From: Chitinivorax tropicus
GTDB lineage: Bacteria; Pseudomonadota; Gammaproteobacteria; Burkholderiales; SCOH01
Direction of reading: 5' to 3'
NCBI RefSeq assembly: GCF_014202905.1
Contig: NZ_JACHHY010000003.1
Location: forward strand, 1 to 64,000
DNA: 64,000 nt
Position numbers and translations under genes: made by a program. The first letter of the stretch is position 1. Every line of letters begins with the position of its first letter. Positions 45,297-54,229 of the stretch are shown piece by piece. The notes beneath the pieces were generated by a model. That model ran no database searches. It had not been told where the DNA came from and saw only the letters and a program-made list of their open reading frames with translations.

Positions 45297-45709
45297 GCCG
45301 ACGTCGTCGCCGCGCGATGGCGCAGATGAACGTTGTGCCATACATCGACGTCATGTTGGTGCTGCTGGTCATTTTCATGGTGGCCGCGCCGATGATGCAG
45401 TCCGGAACCGTTGATCTGCCAAGCATAGGCAAAGCCGAGACACCGCCCGCCGCACCGCTTGAGGTTCAAATCGATGCCAAGGGTGAATTGACATTGCGGG
45501 ACACAGAAAGCAAACGTAATTCGCAACACCTTTCACTGGAAGACTTGGTCATTCAAGTAAAGGAGGCGGTTGCGGAAAAAGCAGGTCGTCCAGTTGTGAT
45601 CTCCGCAGACAAGAATGTGAAGTACGACGCAGTGATGCAAGTGATGGATCGTCTGCAGCGAGAGCAAATCAGCCGGGTAGGGCTGTTGGTGCGACCGGAG
45701 CACAAATGA
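45293..45709 (+). CDS. tolR: Tol-Pal system protein TolR
   Basis: The 138-residue protein has one N-terminal membrane helix preceded by basic residues. MNVVPYIDVMLVLLVIFMVA (about residues 11-30) contains the essential membrane aspartate. A periplasmic domain contains VVISADKNVKYDAVMQVMD (about 99-117). Its ATG overlaps the tolQ stop (ATGA), and its stop overlaps the tolA start in the same way. Confidence 0.95.
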   Translation: MSRRRRRAMAQMNVVPYIDVMLVLLVIFMVAAPMMQSGTVDLPSIGKAETPPAAPLEVQIDAKGELTLRDTESKRNSQHLSLEDLVIQVKEAVAEKAGRPVVISADKNVKYDAVMQVMDRLQREQISRVGLLVRPEHK

Positions 45710-46500
45710 CGCGGTCTGAGCATGAAGACAAGCCCGGACTTTCGCTGGTGCTGTCCATCGGTGTCCATGTTATTTTCTTTGGTCTATTGCTATTTGGCCT
45801 GCAATGGCAAAACGAACGTAAAGAACCGGTAGCGGTTGAGCTGTGGTCGGCCATGCCCAAGCCATCGCCCCAGCGGCAGGAGGTCGTGCCTCCTCCCAAG
45901 GTACAGAAAAGAAACGAGCCTGAGCCCGAGCCGGATGTGCCTGATCAGGTGGCCAAACCTGACATTGCATTGAAAACGCCCAGGAAGGCGCCGGAGAAAA
46001 AGCCGGAGCCAGAAAAAGTGGAAAAGAAGCCAGAGCCGAAGGTCGTACCCAAACCCGAGCCGAAACCACAGGAGAAAAAGCCGGAGCCCAAGCCTGCGCC
46101 ACCTGATGACAAGATGAAGCAAGAGCTGAAAAAGCTGCAGGATGCGCTGGCCAAGGAAACTGCGCAAAACGAGCTGGCCCAGAAAAACGCGGCCAATGCT
46201 GCTAATGCGGCCAAGCAAAAAGCTGTTGGTGATTATGTCTCGCAAGTCCAGGCACGCATCAAGCGCTTCGTGTCGGTGCCGCCTGATATGCAGGGCAATC
46301 CAGAAGCGGTGTTTGAGATCACCTTGCTGCCTTCGATGGAGGTACTCAATGTCGTCAAGCGTAAATCCAGTGGCAACACGGCATATGATGACTCGATCGA
46401 GCGGGCTATCCTGAAATCCAGCCCACTGCCGCCCTTGCCTGAAGGCATGCGGTTTCAGGACTTTCGTGTGTTACGCCTGGTTTTCAGGCCAAATGATTGA
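45706..46500 (+). CDS. tolA: Tol-Pal envelope-spanning protein TolA
   Basis: The 264-residue protein has an N-terminal membrane anchor (LVLSIGVHVIFFGLLLFGLQ). A long Lys/Pro/Glu-rich then Ala-rich extended domain (about residues 45-170) spans the periplasm. A C-terminal globular domain (about 172-264) contains VPPDMQGNPEAVFEITLLPS and SSPLPPLPEGMRF. It is shorter than E. coli TolA (421), mostly in the middle helix. Starts overlapping the tolR stop. Confidence 0.93.
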   Translation: MTRSEHEDKPGLSLVLSIGVHVIFFGLLLFGLQWQNERKEPVAVELWSAMPKPSPQRQEVVPPPKVQKRNEPEPEPDVPDQVAKPDIALKTPRKAPEKKPEPEKVEKKPEPKVVPKPEPKPQEKKPEPKPAPPDDKMKQELKKLQDALAKETAQNELAQKNAANAANAAKQKAVGDYVSQVQARIKRFVSVPPDMQGNPEAVFEITLLPSMEVLNVVKRKSSGNTAYDDSIERAILKSSPLPPLPEGMRFQDFRVLRLVFRPND

Positions 46501-46525
46501 TTTGAAAAAGTAGTAGGTTCATAAC

Positions 46526-47806
46526 ATGATGAGCAAACGAATACTGGCCACGATGGCATTGTGCTGCGGATTGTTGCTGCAACACGTCCAGGCGGCCCTG
46601 ACAATTGAAATCATCGGCGGTGGCGCCAAGCAGATCCCAGTGGCCATTGTTCCCTTGGTGAAAGAAGAAGCGCTGAAGGAGTCGGTCACCGCGATCGTGC
46701 AGGCTGATTTGGCGAGAAGCGGGATGTTCAAGTTGGTGAGCACGGCAGGGTTGAATCCCCTTCCTGCTGAGCCAAACCAGTTGAACTATGCAGACTGGCA
46801 GAATAAAGGGGCTGAAGCAATCGCCATTGGTTCGGTTGCGGACAACGGTGATGGCAGCGTCACCATCCGTGTCCGTTTGATGGATGTCCTGCGCAAGCAG
46901 CAGTTGGCAGGTGTCAGCCATGTGGCACGACCTAACCAGCTGCGCCTGGCCGCACATAAAATTGCGGACGTCATCTATGAAAAGCTGACCGGTGACAAAG
47001 GCGTCTTCGCCACACGTATCGCGTATATCCTGAAGCAAGGCAAGCACTATGAGCTGCAGGTGGCTGATGCTGACGGTTACAACGCCCAGACTGTGCTGTC
47101 CTCGTCCGAGCCGATCATTTCACCAGCCTGGTCGGCAGATGGCACCAAACTGGCCTATGTATCTTTCGAGCAGAAAAAGCCTATTGTCTATTCGCATGTG
47201 CTGGCCACAGGGCAGCGGCGGGTGGTTTCCGGGGCCAAAGGCAGCAACAGCGCCCCTGCTTGGTCACCTGATGGCAACAAATTGGCCGTCGTATTGACCA
47301 AGGATGGCTTATCGCAGATCTACAGCGTCAATGCCGATGGATCTGGTTTGTTGAGGCTGACAAACAGCTCCGGCATCGATACTGAGCCTGACTACTCGCC
47401 AGATGGCTCGCGCATTGCCTTCACGTCAGACCGTGGCGGCAGCCCGCAAATCTACACCATGTCGGCAACAGGCGGGGATGTCAAACGCGTGACCTACGAT
47501 TGCACCTACTGTGTGTCGCCACGTTACAGCCCTGACGGCAAGAGCCTGACTTTCGTCAAGCGAGATGGCGGTGGCTTCCAGGTCGTGGTGATGGATCTGG
47601 CTAGTGGGGTGACCACAACCATATCCGATACCGATGCTGATGAATCGCCATCTTTCGCACCAAACGGTAAAATCATCCTATATGCGACTGAAGTTGGGCG
47701 TCGCGGTGTACTGGCCGCCGCCTCTAGCGATGGCCGGGTGAAGCAGCGCCTGCGCGTGCAATCTGGTGATATCCGTGAGCCAGCTTGGAGTCCTGTGTTT
47801 CAGTAA
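46526..47806 (+). CDS. tolB: Tol-Pal periplasmic beta-propeller TolB
   Basis: The 426-residue periplasmic protein has a signal peptide (ending in HVQA). An N-terminal alpha/beta domain follows (about residues 25-165), then a six-bladed propeller whose blades repeat the [14 protein letters not shown] / [14 protein letters not shown] / [13 protein letters not shown] pattern. TolB binds Pal and TolA in alternating states. It follows tolA by 25 bases. Confidence 0.96.
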   Translation: MMSKRILATMALCCGLLLQHVQAALTIEIIGGGAKQIPVAIVPLVKEEALKESVTAIVQADLARSGMFKLVSTAGLNPLPAEPNQLNYADWQNKGAEAIAIGSVADNGDGSVTIRVRLMDVLRKQQLAGVSHVARPNQLRLAAHKIADVIYEKLTGDKGVFATRIAYILKQGKHYELQVADADGYNAQTVLSSSEPIISPAWSADGTKLAYVSFEQKKPIVYSHVLATGQRRVVSGAKGSNSAPAWSPDGNKLAVVLTKDGLSQIYSVNADGSGLLRLTNSSGIDTEPDYSPDGSRIAFTSDRGGSPQIYTMSATGGDVKRVTYDCTYCVSPRYSPDGKSLTFVKRDGGGFQVVVMDLASGVTTTISDTDADESPSFAPNGKIILYATEVGRRGVLAAASSDGRVKQRLRVQSGDIREPAWSPVFQ

Positions 47807-47809
47807 GAT

Positions 47810-47836
47810 GGCCAAGACAACTTGATCATCTTGGCC
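47810..47836 (+). promoter_or_regulatory. Stem-loop between tolB and pal
   Basis: GGCCAAGA (47810-47817) pairs perfectly with TCTTGGCC (47829-47836), starting 4 bases after the tolB stop. No T tract follows, so it may protect the tolQRAB mRNA 3' end or partly terminate. A TTGGCA at 47905-47910 with CATAAT at 47925-47930 might be a separate pal promoter with a short spacer. Confidence 0.5.
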
Positions 47837-47999
47837 CAATGGGTTGCTTGAGGCTGGCTATGCCGGCCTCGTCATATCATGGTAGGAACAAACCGGATAC
47901 GTGTTTGGCACCAAGATAAGGTAACATAATCAGTTAAGTGCGCATTGTTCAGCCTGTCCCGCCGACGGGTTTGCGTACCCATTATTTTTAGGAGAAAAC

Positions 48000-48539
48000 A
48001 TGAAAAAAGTCCTGCTCAGCGCCTTGGTTGTCAGCCTCCTGGCTGCTTGCGCCAGCACCCCTGCACCCGAAGCCCCCAAAGCACCGGTCGAGAACAAGAC
48101 TCAGCCTCAGGTTGAAGCACCCAAGGCCGATACAGCGCCTGCACCTACCGATGGCTTGAGCACTTCCAACCTGCCACCACATCAAGACCCGAACAACAAA
48201 CTGTCCGAGCGTAGCATTTATTTCGACTATGACAAGTACGTTGTTCGTGATGATCACAAAGCACTGGTTGAAGCACACTCCAAGTACCTGACCGAAAAGC
48301 GTGATCTGAAGGTCAAGATCGAAGGCAATGCTGACGAGCGTGGTAGCCGCGAGTACAACCTGGCGCTCGGCCAAAAGCGTGCTGAAGCAGTCAAGAAGAT
48401 GATGTCCACCCTGGGCGTATCTGACAGCCAGATCGAAACCATCAGCTATGGCGAAGAAAAGCCCAAGGCAACTGGCCACGACGAAGAAGCTTACGCAATC
48501 AACCGTCGTGCAGACATCGTTTACGCTGACGACAAGTAA
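48000..48539 (+). CDS. pal: Peptidoglycan-associated lipoprotein Pal
   Basis: The 179-residue outer-membrane lipoprotein has a lipoprotein signal with lipobox LLAAC (cysteine at residue 17). A Pro/Ala/Lys linker follows, then an OmpA domain (about residues 65-178) with IYFDYDKYVVRDDHKALVEA, GNADERGSREYNLALGQKRA and the usual late phrase EEAYAINRRADIVY. It links the outer membrane to peptidoglycan and to TolB. The RBS is AGGAGAAAAC. It would be processed by Lgt, encoded at 12994. Confidence 0.96.
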   Translation: MKKVLLSALVVSLLAACASTPAPEAPKAPVENKTQPQVEAPKADTAPAPTDGLSTSNLPPHQDPNNKLSERSIYFDYDKYVVRDDHKALVEAHSKYLTEKRDLKVKIEGNADERGSREYNLALGQKRAEAVKKMMSTLGVSDSQIETISYGEEKPKATGHDEEAYAINRRADIVYADDK

Positions 48540-48542
48540 TCG

Positions 48543-49337
48543 ATGATGCCGCGTCTGATGAAACGCCTGCTCCCGCTGGCTATACTGGCCCTTTCGGCCA
48601 GCAGCCAGGCGGGGCTGTTCGACGATACAGAAGCCCGTAAGATGATTACGGATCTTCGTACCCAGATCGAGCAGCTCCGCCAGGATAACCACGCCCTTAG
48701 AGAGCGCTTAAACCAGCTTGAGACACGTGTTGACAATCTGAAAGTGTCCAATTTGGTCTCTCAATTGGATGCACAGGTAGACAACCTGAACAAGCTGAAC
48801 GGGCAGCTTGAGGTGTTGCAATACAACATCGAGCAAACCCAAAAGCGGCAGAAAGACTTCTATGTCGATCTGGATAGCCGTTTGCGTGCGTTGGAGCCGG
48901 GTGGAGGGGATGTCAGTGGATCGACGTCATCGGACAAGCCGTTGGCTGCAGTGGCCAAGGCTGAAGGCGATCAGGCGGCCTATGACGCGGCATTCAATCT
49001 ATACAAGATGGGCAACTACCAAGGTGCCGTCTCAGGTTTTCGGGATTACCTGAAAGCCTATGCCGACAGTAAACTTGCACCCAATGCGCAATACTGGATC
49101 GGCATGTCGCAATCTGCCCTGCGGGACTACAAGGGGGCGATTGCCACGCAACAGAAGCTGATAGTGACTTGGCCAGATGCCAATAAAGTGCCGGATGCCA
49201 TGTTCAACATTGCAGCAAATCATATTGAATTGGGCGACAAGAAAGCAGCCAAGAAAATGCTGGATGATCTGGTCGCCAAATACCCCGTTTCTACAGCCGC
49301 TGACAAAGCCAAGCGGTTGCTCGCCAATAGTCGATAA
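48543..49337 (+). CDS. cpoB: Cell division coordinator CpoB (YbgF)
   Basis: The 264-residue periplasmic protein has a signal peptide (ending SSQA). A trimerising coiled coil covers about residues 30-105 (LRTQIEQLRQDNHALRERLN). A TPR domain covers about 140-262 (AYDAAFNLYKMGNYQGAVSG, then APNAQYWIGMSQSALRDYKG). CpoB adjusts TolA and the peptidoglycan synthase PBP1B during division. It starts 3 bases after the pal stop. Confidence 0.93.
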   Translation: MMPRLMKRLLPLAILALSASSQAGLFDDTEARKMITDLRTQIEQLRQDNHALRERLNQLETRVDNLKVSNLVSQLDAQVDNLNKLNGQLEVLQYNIEQTQKRQKDFYVDLDSRLRALEPGGGDVSGSTSSDKPLAAVAKAEGDQAAYDAAFNLYKMGNYQGAVSGFRDYLKAYADSKLAPNAQYWIGMSQSALRDYKGAIATQQKLIVTWPDANKVPDAMFNIAANHIELGDKKAAKKMLDDLVAKYPVSTAADKAKRLLANSR

Positions 49338-49378
49338 TGTAATCAGCCAGCGCACGGATGCGCTGGCCCTCCAAGACG

Positions 49379-50029
49379 ATGTCCACCAAGCAATCACTCC
49401 GTATCACAGAAATCTTTTTTTCCTTGCAAGGAGAAACGAGCCGGGTTGGCTTGCCAACAGTCTTTGTCCGCCTGACCGGTTGCCCGCTACGGTGTGGCTA
49501 TTGTGATAGTGAATATGCATTCCACGGTGGTGAATCCTGGACAATTGATCGCATCCTGGAAGAAATCCGCCAGCATGGCACACCCTACGTCTGCGTGACC
49601 GGTGGCGAGCCGCTGGCGCAGAAAGGGTGCCTGACGTTGCTGACCAGGCTGTGCGATGAAGGATTTGCTGTCTCATTGGAGACCAGTGGTGCCTTACCGA
49701 TTGACCATGTGGACCCACGCGTCTCCCGGATTGTCGATATCAAGACGCCAGGATCGGGCGAGGTGATGAAAAACCATTGGCAAAATCTGAATGTGCTGAC
49801 CAGAGCCGACGAATTGAAGTTCGTCATCTGCCACGAAGCCGATTACCAATGGGCCAGACAATTGATCATGGATTACTCGATCCATCATCGTTGCCCGGTG
49901 CTGATGTCCCCTGTCCATGGCGGCGTCGAGCCTGACGAGCTGGCAAATTGGATACTGCGGGATAAATTACCTGTGCGATATCAACTGCAGCTGCATAAAG
50001 TGTTATGGGGTAATACACCCGGTAAATGA
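49379..50029 (+). CDS. queE: 7-carboxy-7-deazaguanine synthase
   Basis: QueE is a radical-SAM enzyme that makes 7-carboxy-7-deazaguanine in queuosine synthesis. The 216-residue protein has EIFFSLQGETSRVGLPTVFV at the start and the iron-sulfur motif RLTGCPLRCGYCDSEYAF (CxxxCxxC, about residues 30-47). YVCVTGGEPLAQKGCLTLL and DIKTPGSGEVMKNHWQNL are family phrases. The start is ATG 49379; the RBS is weak. queC follows after 57 bases, and proximity to the tol-pal genes is common in proteobacteria. Confidence 0.94.
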   Translation: MSTKQSLRITEIFFSLQGETSRVGLPTVFVRLTGCPLRCGYCDSEYAFHGGESWTIDRILEEIRQHGTPYVCVTGGEPLAQKGCLTLLTRLCDEGFAVSLETSGALPIDHVDPRVSRIVDIKTPGSGEVMKNHWQNLNVLTRADELKFVICHEADYQWARQLIMDYSIHHRCPVLMSPVHGGVEPDELANWILRDKLPVRYQLQLHKVLWGNTPGK

Positions 50030-50086
50030 CAGGTCGCGGAGGATACAGTCACGACAGGTGTCTGCCGTGGCAGTGAAGGAATGAAA

Positions 50087-50764
50087 ATGAGTAAAAAAGC
50101 AGTGATATTGCTCTCTGGCGGGCTGGACTCCGCCACCGTACTGGCGATTGCCAGACAACAAGGCTATGAATGCCACTGCCTGAGCTTTCAATACGGACAG
50201 CGGCACTCCGCTGAATTGGCTGCAGCAAAACGTGTCGCGCAGGCACTCGGAGCCACAGCGCATCGCTTGGCAACGATTGATCTGGCGGCTTTCGGCGGCT
50301 CGGCATTGACCGACAAATCAATCGACGTGCCGATTGAAGGCGTGCAAGAGGGCGTGATTCCTGTCACCTACGTACCTGCACGCAATACCATCATGCTGTC
50401 TTACGCATTGGCCTGGGCTGAGGTATTGAAGGCACAGGACATTTTCGTGGGCGTCAACGCAGTGGATTACTCAGGCTACCCTGATTGTCGTCCAGAATAC
50501 ATCGAGGCATTTGAAAAGATGGCCAACCTGGCCACCAAAGTGGCAGTCGAGGGGCAGCCGTTCAAGATACACACCCCCCTGATCGACCTCACCAAAGCCC
50601 AAATCATTCAGGCGGGCGTGGCAAGGGGTGTTGACTATAGCCTCACTGTTTCATGCTATCTGGCAGATGACGAAGGCCAAGCATGTGGCCAGTGTGACTC
50701 TTGTAGATTACGCAAGGAAGGCTTTGAATTGGCAGGGGTAATTGATAACACTCGTTATCGCTGA
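50087..50764 (+). CDS. queC: 7-cyano-7-deazaguanine synthase
   Basis: QueC converts 7-carboxy-7-deazaguanine to preQ0 with ATP and ammonia. The 225-residue protein has the PP-loop [18 protein letters not shown] near the start, [20 protein letters not shown] (about residues 98-117), [20 protein letters not shown] (about 128-147), and the zinc cluster [20 protein letters not shown] (about 190-209). ATG 50087 has AAGGA at proper distance; the ATG at 50081 is too close to it. Confidence 0.96.
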   Translation: MSKKAVILLSGGLDSATVLAIARQQGYECHCLSFQYGQRHSAELAAAKRVAQALGATAHRLATIDLAAFGGSALTDKSIDVPIEGVQEGVIPVTYVPARNTIMLSYALAWAEVLKAQDIFVGVNAVDYSGYPDCRPEYIEAFEKMANLATKVAVEGQPFKIHTPLIDLTKAQIIQAGVARGVDYSLTVSCYLADDEGQACGQCDSCRLRKEGFELAGVIDNTRYR

Positions 50765-50787
50765 ATTGAAAAAATCCGGCCAATCTG

Positions 50788-50815
50788 TTGACAATTTTCA
50801 TACGATTGATAAAAT
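50788..50815 (+). promoter_or_regulatory. Promoter of the tRNA-Lys cluster
   Basis: TTGACA (50788-50793) and TAAAAT (50810-50815) with a 16-base spacer, followed by a GC-rich discriminator (GCCGGCC) and the first tRNA at 50828. A GC-rich discriminator is typical of stable-RNA promoters under stringent control. Confidence 0.85.
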
Positions 50816-50827
50816 GCCGGCCTTCTT

Positions 50828-50903
50828 GGGTTGTTAGCTCAGTTGGTAGAGCAGCGGACTCTTAATCCGTAGGTCGTAGGTTCGATCCCTACACAACCCA
50901 CCA
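50828..50903 (+). tRNA. tRNA-Lys(CTT)
   Basis: 76 bases with encoded CCA. The acceptor stem GGGTTGT/ACAACCC is complete, the D-loop is AGCTCAGTTGGTAGAGC, and anticodon CTT is at 50861-50863. The T-arm is GTAGGTTCGATCCCTAC. It differs from the two following Lys tRNAs mainly in the anticodon and T-arm. Confidence 0.96.
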
Positions 50904-50933
50904 AGTTTCCTATCGTGGCAGCTCGCCGCGTGC

Positions 50934-51009
50934 GGGTTGTTAGCTCAGTCGGTAGAGCAGCGGACTTTTAATCCGTTGGTCGCGCGTTCGAGTCGCGCAC
51001 AACCCACCA
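50934..51009 (+). tRNA. tRNA-Lys(TTT), copy 1
   Basis: 76 bases with encoded CCA, anticodon TTT at 50967-50969, acceptor GGGTTGT/ACAACCC, T-arm CGCGCGTTCGAGTCGCGC. Identical to the copy at 51062. Confidence 0.96.
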
Positions 51010-51061
51010 AATTTCAGAAATTGCAATCGCACAGTTTCTGTACCCGTATAACGAAACAATC

Positions 51062-51137
51062 GGGTTGTTAGCTCAGTCGGTAGAGCAGCGGACTTTTAAT
51101 CCGTTGGTCGCGCGTTCGAGTCGCGCACAACCCACCA
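51062..51137 (+). tRNA. tRNA-Lys(TTT), copy 2
   Basis: 76 bases with encoded CCA and anticodon TTT at 51095-51097. Identical over its length to the copy 128 bases upstream, indicating a recent tandem duplication or gene conversion; the spacers differ. Confidence 0.96.
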
Positions 51138-51143
51138 AAATAC

Positions 51144-51173
51144 AAGGCCAGCGTAAGCTGGCCTTTTGTTTTT
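51144..51173 (+). terminator. Terminator of the tRNA-Lys cluster
   Basis: AAGGCCAGC, a GTAA loop and GCTGGCCTT (51144-51165) form a 9-bp stem followed by a T-rich tail (TTGTTTTT). Confidence 0.92.
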
Positions 51174-51307
51174 CCGATCTTGAGTCCTATGCAAATAAAT
51201 GACCATGCTAAAATGACCTTAAGTGGCTGTCCGGTATGGTGTCAGACTGGGCCATCGGCTACCATCATGGGTATGGTTATTTCGGATATTGAGATCAAGA
51301 TTTCATA

Positions 51308-52921
51308 ATGTCCTGTTCGCCTGTCGAACTTGCGCAAAAAAACCAGGTTCTGATTCTGACTTGGCAGCGCTATCGCAAAGCACCTAGCTTTGAGAATTTC
51401 GTTGAATTCGCCGTTTCATTGAATGCATTTACCGATTATCTGATCGATAAATCCATCACTGGATTGCTCCATGCCAGCAAGGAGCTGGAGCAGATTGCCT
51501 TGTCACTGTTCGGTGATGACAGTCAACACCCCGTTTCCGATATGTCCATGCAGGATCTGCACGATCGTGTGCATACGCTCTCCAAGCTGGTAGAGGGCTA
51601 TGTTCACGCCGCAGATCGCTTGGCTGATCGGTGTACGGACAAAGGCAAGGTGGGCAGTCGAACGACCCGCATTGTCTATTTCGTTGGCCATTCTCCACAG
51701 CGTTGGCAGGATTTGTTGGGGCAGCTGTCATACTTCGGTGTCAAGGTCATAGAGTTGGGCTGGGGTGATAACCTGCCGTTGGATGCGTCCCCCAATCCGC
51801 TGATCATCATGGATACCGATGGTGTCAGTGTCGAAGGCTGGGCAGCGCGTATCAAGGCATTGCGGGAGTATCACAAGCTTGCGCAAATCATTGGCTTGTC
51901 GATTCCCTCGGATTTCCGTTTGTTGCAGCTGGCTTTAAAGAGTGGCGCTGATTGGTGCTTCCCGCTGGGCGCATCTTTACAGGGCGTGGTGGCCCAGATT
52001 CTGGAGATGAACGACCCGACTGACCAGGAGCCTTTCAGGGTGCTGGTGGTGGAGGATTCGCTGACCGCAGCCCGAGCGATTCAACGCGCGCTGGAAGAGC
52101 ACCAGATCGTTACTCAATCCATTCAAGATCCATTGCAAGTGCTGAATGCCTTGAGGCAATTTTTGCCGGATCTGATCTTGATGGATATGTATATGCCAAA
52201 TTGCACGGGTGTGGAGGCGGCACGTGTCATCCGGCAGCACAATGAATTTTTGTCGATCCCGATTGTCTATCTGTCTGGTGAAACGGATGTCGCTTTACAA
52301 GTTGATGCATTGCGACTGGGTGGTGATCACTTCTTGACCAAACCATTCAATCAGGTTTTTCTGAATGCAATTGTCAAGAGCAAGATTGAACGTTATCGGA
52401 CATTGCGTCGTTCCATGTTCCATGACAGCCTGACAGGGCTGTTGAATCATACCAGTACCAAGACCTCGCTGGATGCGGCCTTGAATCAAGCTCAGAGGGA
52501 AAACGGGCGGCTGGCGGTTGCTATGTTGGATATTGATCACTTCAAGAAGGTCAATGATACCTATGGTCACCCTGTTGGTGACCAGATCATCCGGAGCTTG
52601 GCGTGGCTTTTGAAACAGCGGCTGCGAAAGAGTGACATCATCGGTCGCTATGGTGGGGAAGAGTTTGCTATCGGCCTGGTGGGTGCTGATGCGGAGCAAG
52701 CCCGTCAGGTGCTGGATCGCATTCGTGGTGATTTTGCATTGATTGAGCACCCATATCGGGATGCGCGTTTCAACATTACATTCAGTGCCGGCATCGCTGC
52801 CTTTCCTGGGGGCGATACCGTGGCTGATTTGATCAATGCTGCAGACGAAGCCCTGTATACATCAAAGCGGGCGGGTCGCAACCGTATTACCATTGCGGCT
52901 GCTATTCAAGGACATGCTTAA
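51308..52921 (+). CDS. Response-regulator diguanylate cyclase (helical domain, degenerate receiver, receiver, GGDEF)
   Basis: The 537-residue cytoplasmic protein makes c-di-GMP. A helical N-terminal region (about residues 1-115) looks Hpt-like but has no clear phosphoacceptor. A degenerate receiver-like domain (about 118-232; RIVYFVGHSPQRWQDLLGQL, LIIMDTDG) precedes a true receiver (about 238-355). The true receiver has VLVVEDS and phosphoacceptor Asp in LPDLILMDMYMPNC, plus the lysine in HFLTKPFN. The GGDEF domain (about 370-530) has the active site GRYGGEEFAIG and an RxxD inhibitory site (RKSD) five residues before it, so product feedback is expected. No cognate kinase is adjacent. Confidence 0.9.
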   Translation: MSCSPVELAQKNQVLILTWQRYRKAPSFENFVEFAVSLNAFTDYLIDKSITGLLHASKELEQIALSLFGDDSQHPVSDMSMQDLHDRVHTLSKLVEGYVHAADRLADRCTDKGKVGSRTTRIVYFVGHSPQRWQDLLGQLSYFGVKVIELGWGDNLPLDASPNPLIIMDTDGVSVEGWAARIKALREYHKLAQIIGLSIPSDFRLLQLALKSGADWCFPLGASLQGVVAQILEMNDPTDQEPFRVLVVEDSLTAARAIQRALEEHQIVTQSIQDPLQVLNALRQFLPDLILMDMYMPNCTGVEAARVIRQHNEFLSIPIVYLSGETDVALQVDALRLGGDHFLTKPFNQVFLNAIVKSKIERYRTLRRSMFHDSLTGLLNHTSTKTSLDAALNQAQRENGRLAVAMLDIDHFKKVNDTYGHPVGDQIIRSLAWLLKQRLRKSDIIGRYGGEEFAIGLVGADAEQARQVLDRIRGDFALIEHPYRDARFNITFSAGIAAFPGGDTVADLINAADEALYTSKRAGRNRITIAAAIQGHA

Positions 52922-52957
52922 CCAGAAATGAATGTGATAGTAATACTCAATTGGTCT

Positions 52958-52978
52958 TGCTAGACCGATATGCTAGAC
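52958..52978 (+). repeat. Direct repeat TGCTAGAC upstream of lpxC
   Basis: TGCTAGAC occurs at 52958-52965 and 52971-52978, a 13-base period, about 35 bases before the lpxC start. The first copy is also part of a small dyad (GGTCT-TGCT-AGACC at 52953-52966). It overlaps the likely promoter region, so it may be a regulator site; no known motif is recognised. Confidence 0.35.
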
Positions 52979-53012
52979 TCGACTGCCAATTTGCCTTTCA
53001 AAAAAATCAGCC

Positions 53013-53933
53013 ATGATTCAACAGCGTACGCTCAAACAGCCTGTCAAAGCGAGTGGTGTTGGGCTTCACTCCGGCGACCGCGTGACATTGCATATGCGGC
53101 CTGCACCCATCGATAGTGGATTGATCTTTCGTCGCGTCGATTTGCCCGATGCACCTGAATTCCACGTCGCGCCCGATCTGGTCAATGATACCCGATTGTC
53201 CTCTACGCTGGTGAAAGAGGGGGTTCGGGTTGCGACCATTGAGCATCTCATGTCTGCTTTTGCTGGGTTGGGTTTGGATAATTTGTACATTGATATCAAT
53301 GCACAAGAAACGCCAATCATGGATGGCAGTGCGGCAACCTTTGTGTATTTGCTGCAGCAGGCTGGCATTGTTGAACAGAATGCACCCAAGAAATTTGTGC
53401 GGGTGTTGAAGACTGTCGAGGTTCGAGAGGGTGACAAGTGGGTCAGACTGGAACCCCATGATGGTTATAAGGTGTCGCTGACCATTGAGTTCCGCCACCC
53501 GGCCATCAGTAAATCCAGTCAATCAGTGACAATCGATTTCGCCAATACCAGTTTTGTCACGGAAATCAGCCGAGCCCGTACATTTGGCTTCATGCATGAG
53601 GTCGAGATGATGCGTGAAATGGGCTTGGGGCGTGGCGGCAGCTTTGACAACGCAATCGTGCTTGATGAATATCGAGTGCTGAATGGCGACGGCCTGCGTT
53701 ACGAGGACGAATTTGTGCGCCATAAGGTGTTGGATGCAATTGGGGACTTGTATATTTTAGGTCACCCGCTGATCGGTGCCTTTTCCGGCTTCAAGTCTGG
53801 TCACATGATGAACAACAAACTGCTGAGAGCGCTGTTGGCGGATGCATCAGCCTGGGAATGGGTGACATTTGAAAAGCCCGAACAGGTGCCCAATTCCTTC
53901 CATCGTCTGCAACCGGCATTTGTATCGATTTAG
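53013..53933 (+). CDS. lpxC: UDP-3-O-acyl-N-acetylglucosamine deacetylase
   Basis: LpxC is the zinc-dependent deacetylase that commits UDP-acyl-GlcNAc to lipid A. The 306-residue protein shows [19 protein letters not shown] at the start. The zinc histidine lies in [20 protein letters not shown] (about residues 73-92), and the second and third zinc ligands in [20 protein letters not shown] (about 234-253). The active-site region ends in [19 protein letters not shown] (about 258-276). The usual dcw-cluster neighbour ftsZ is absent; here lpxC follows a signalling gene and precedes dciA/secA. Confidence 0.96.
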   Translation: MIQQRTLKQPVKASGVGLHSGDRVTLHMRPAPIDSGLIFRRVDLPDAPEFHVAPDLVNDTRLSSTLVKEGVRVATIEHLMSAFAGLGLDNLYIDINAQETPIMDGSAATFVYLLQQAGIVEQNAPKKFVRVLKTVEVREGDKWVRLEPHDGYKVSLTIEFRHPAISKSSQSVTIDFANTSFVTEISRARTFGFMHEVEMMREMGLGRGGSFDNAIVLDEYRVLNGDGLRYEDEFVRHKVLDAIGDLYILGHPLIGAFSGFKSGHMMNNKLLRALLADASAWEWVTFEKPEQVPNSFHRLQPAFVSI

Positions 53934-54041
53934 GCAGGCCGCAAGTAAGCCTTGAGCCGGGTGCTGATCGAAGCCGGTGAATGCTGAAGCGGCAAACAGA
54001 TCAATCTGTATTTCAAATCATCTGATATCGGGGGGGGGGCG

Positions 54042-54218
54042 GTGGGCTGGATCAGGCTACTGGTTGTATTGACTGCCGCCATCACGATCGGTTTGGTGCT
54101 GCTTGGCATGCTTACCAAGCAACCACGCTATTTTCAGCTGGCCAAACGAACGCTTAAAGTGGCTGGCATCACCTTGTTGTTATTGGCTGCTTACTTTCTG
54201 ATCCTCAAACGGCTTTGA
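54042..54218 (+). CDS. Small two-helix membrane protein behind a G10 tract
   Basis: A 58-residue protein from GTG 54042: VGWIRLLVVLTAAITIGLVL starts the first helix (about residues 4-22). A basic turn follows (TKQPRYFQLAKRTLKVAG), then a second helix (about 40-54) and LKRL at the C-terminus. The clean two-helix layout with a positive-inside loop supports a real gene of unknown function. There is no ATG in frame. The only Shine-Dalgarno-like sequence is the ten-G run at 54030-54039, which ends 2 bases before the start. It lies between lpxC and the convergent dciA. Confidence 0.55.
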   Translation: MGWIRLLVVLTAAITIGLVLLGMLTKQPRYFQLAKRTLKVAGITLLLLAAYFLILKRL

Positions 54219-54229
54219 GCCGACGGGGA

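Noticed and set aside
45790-46245. Leu/Arg-rich minus-strand frame opposite tolA
   Set aside because: Mirror image of the Lys/Pro/Glu repeats of TolA.
50828-51137. CRISPR-like or tandem repeat array
   Set aside because: The repeated units are three tRNA-Lys genes with intact cloverleaf structure.
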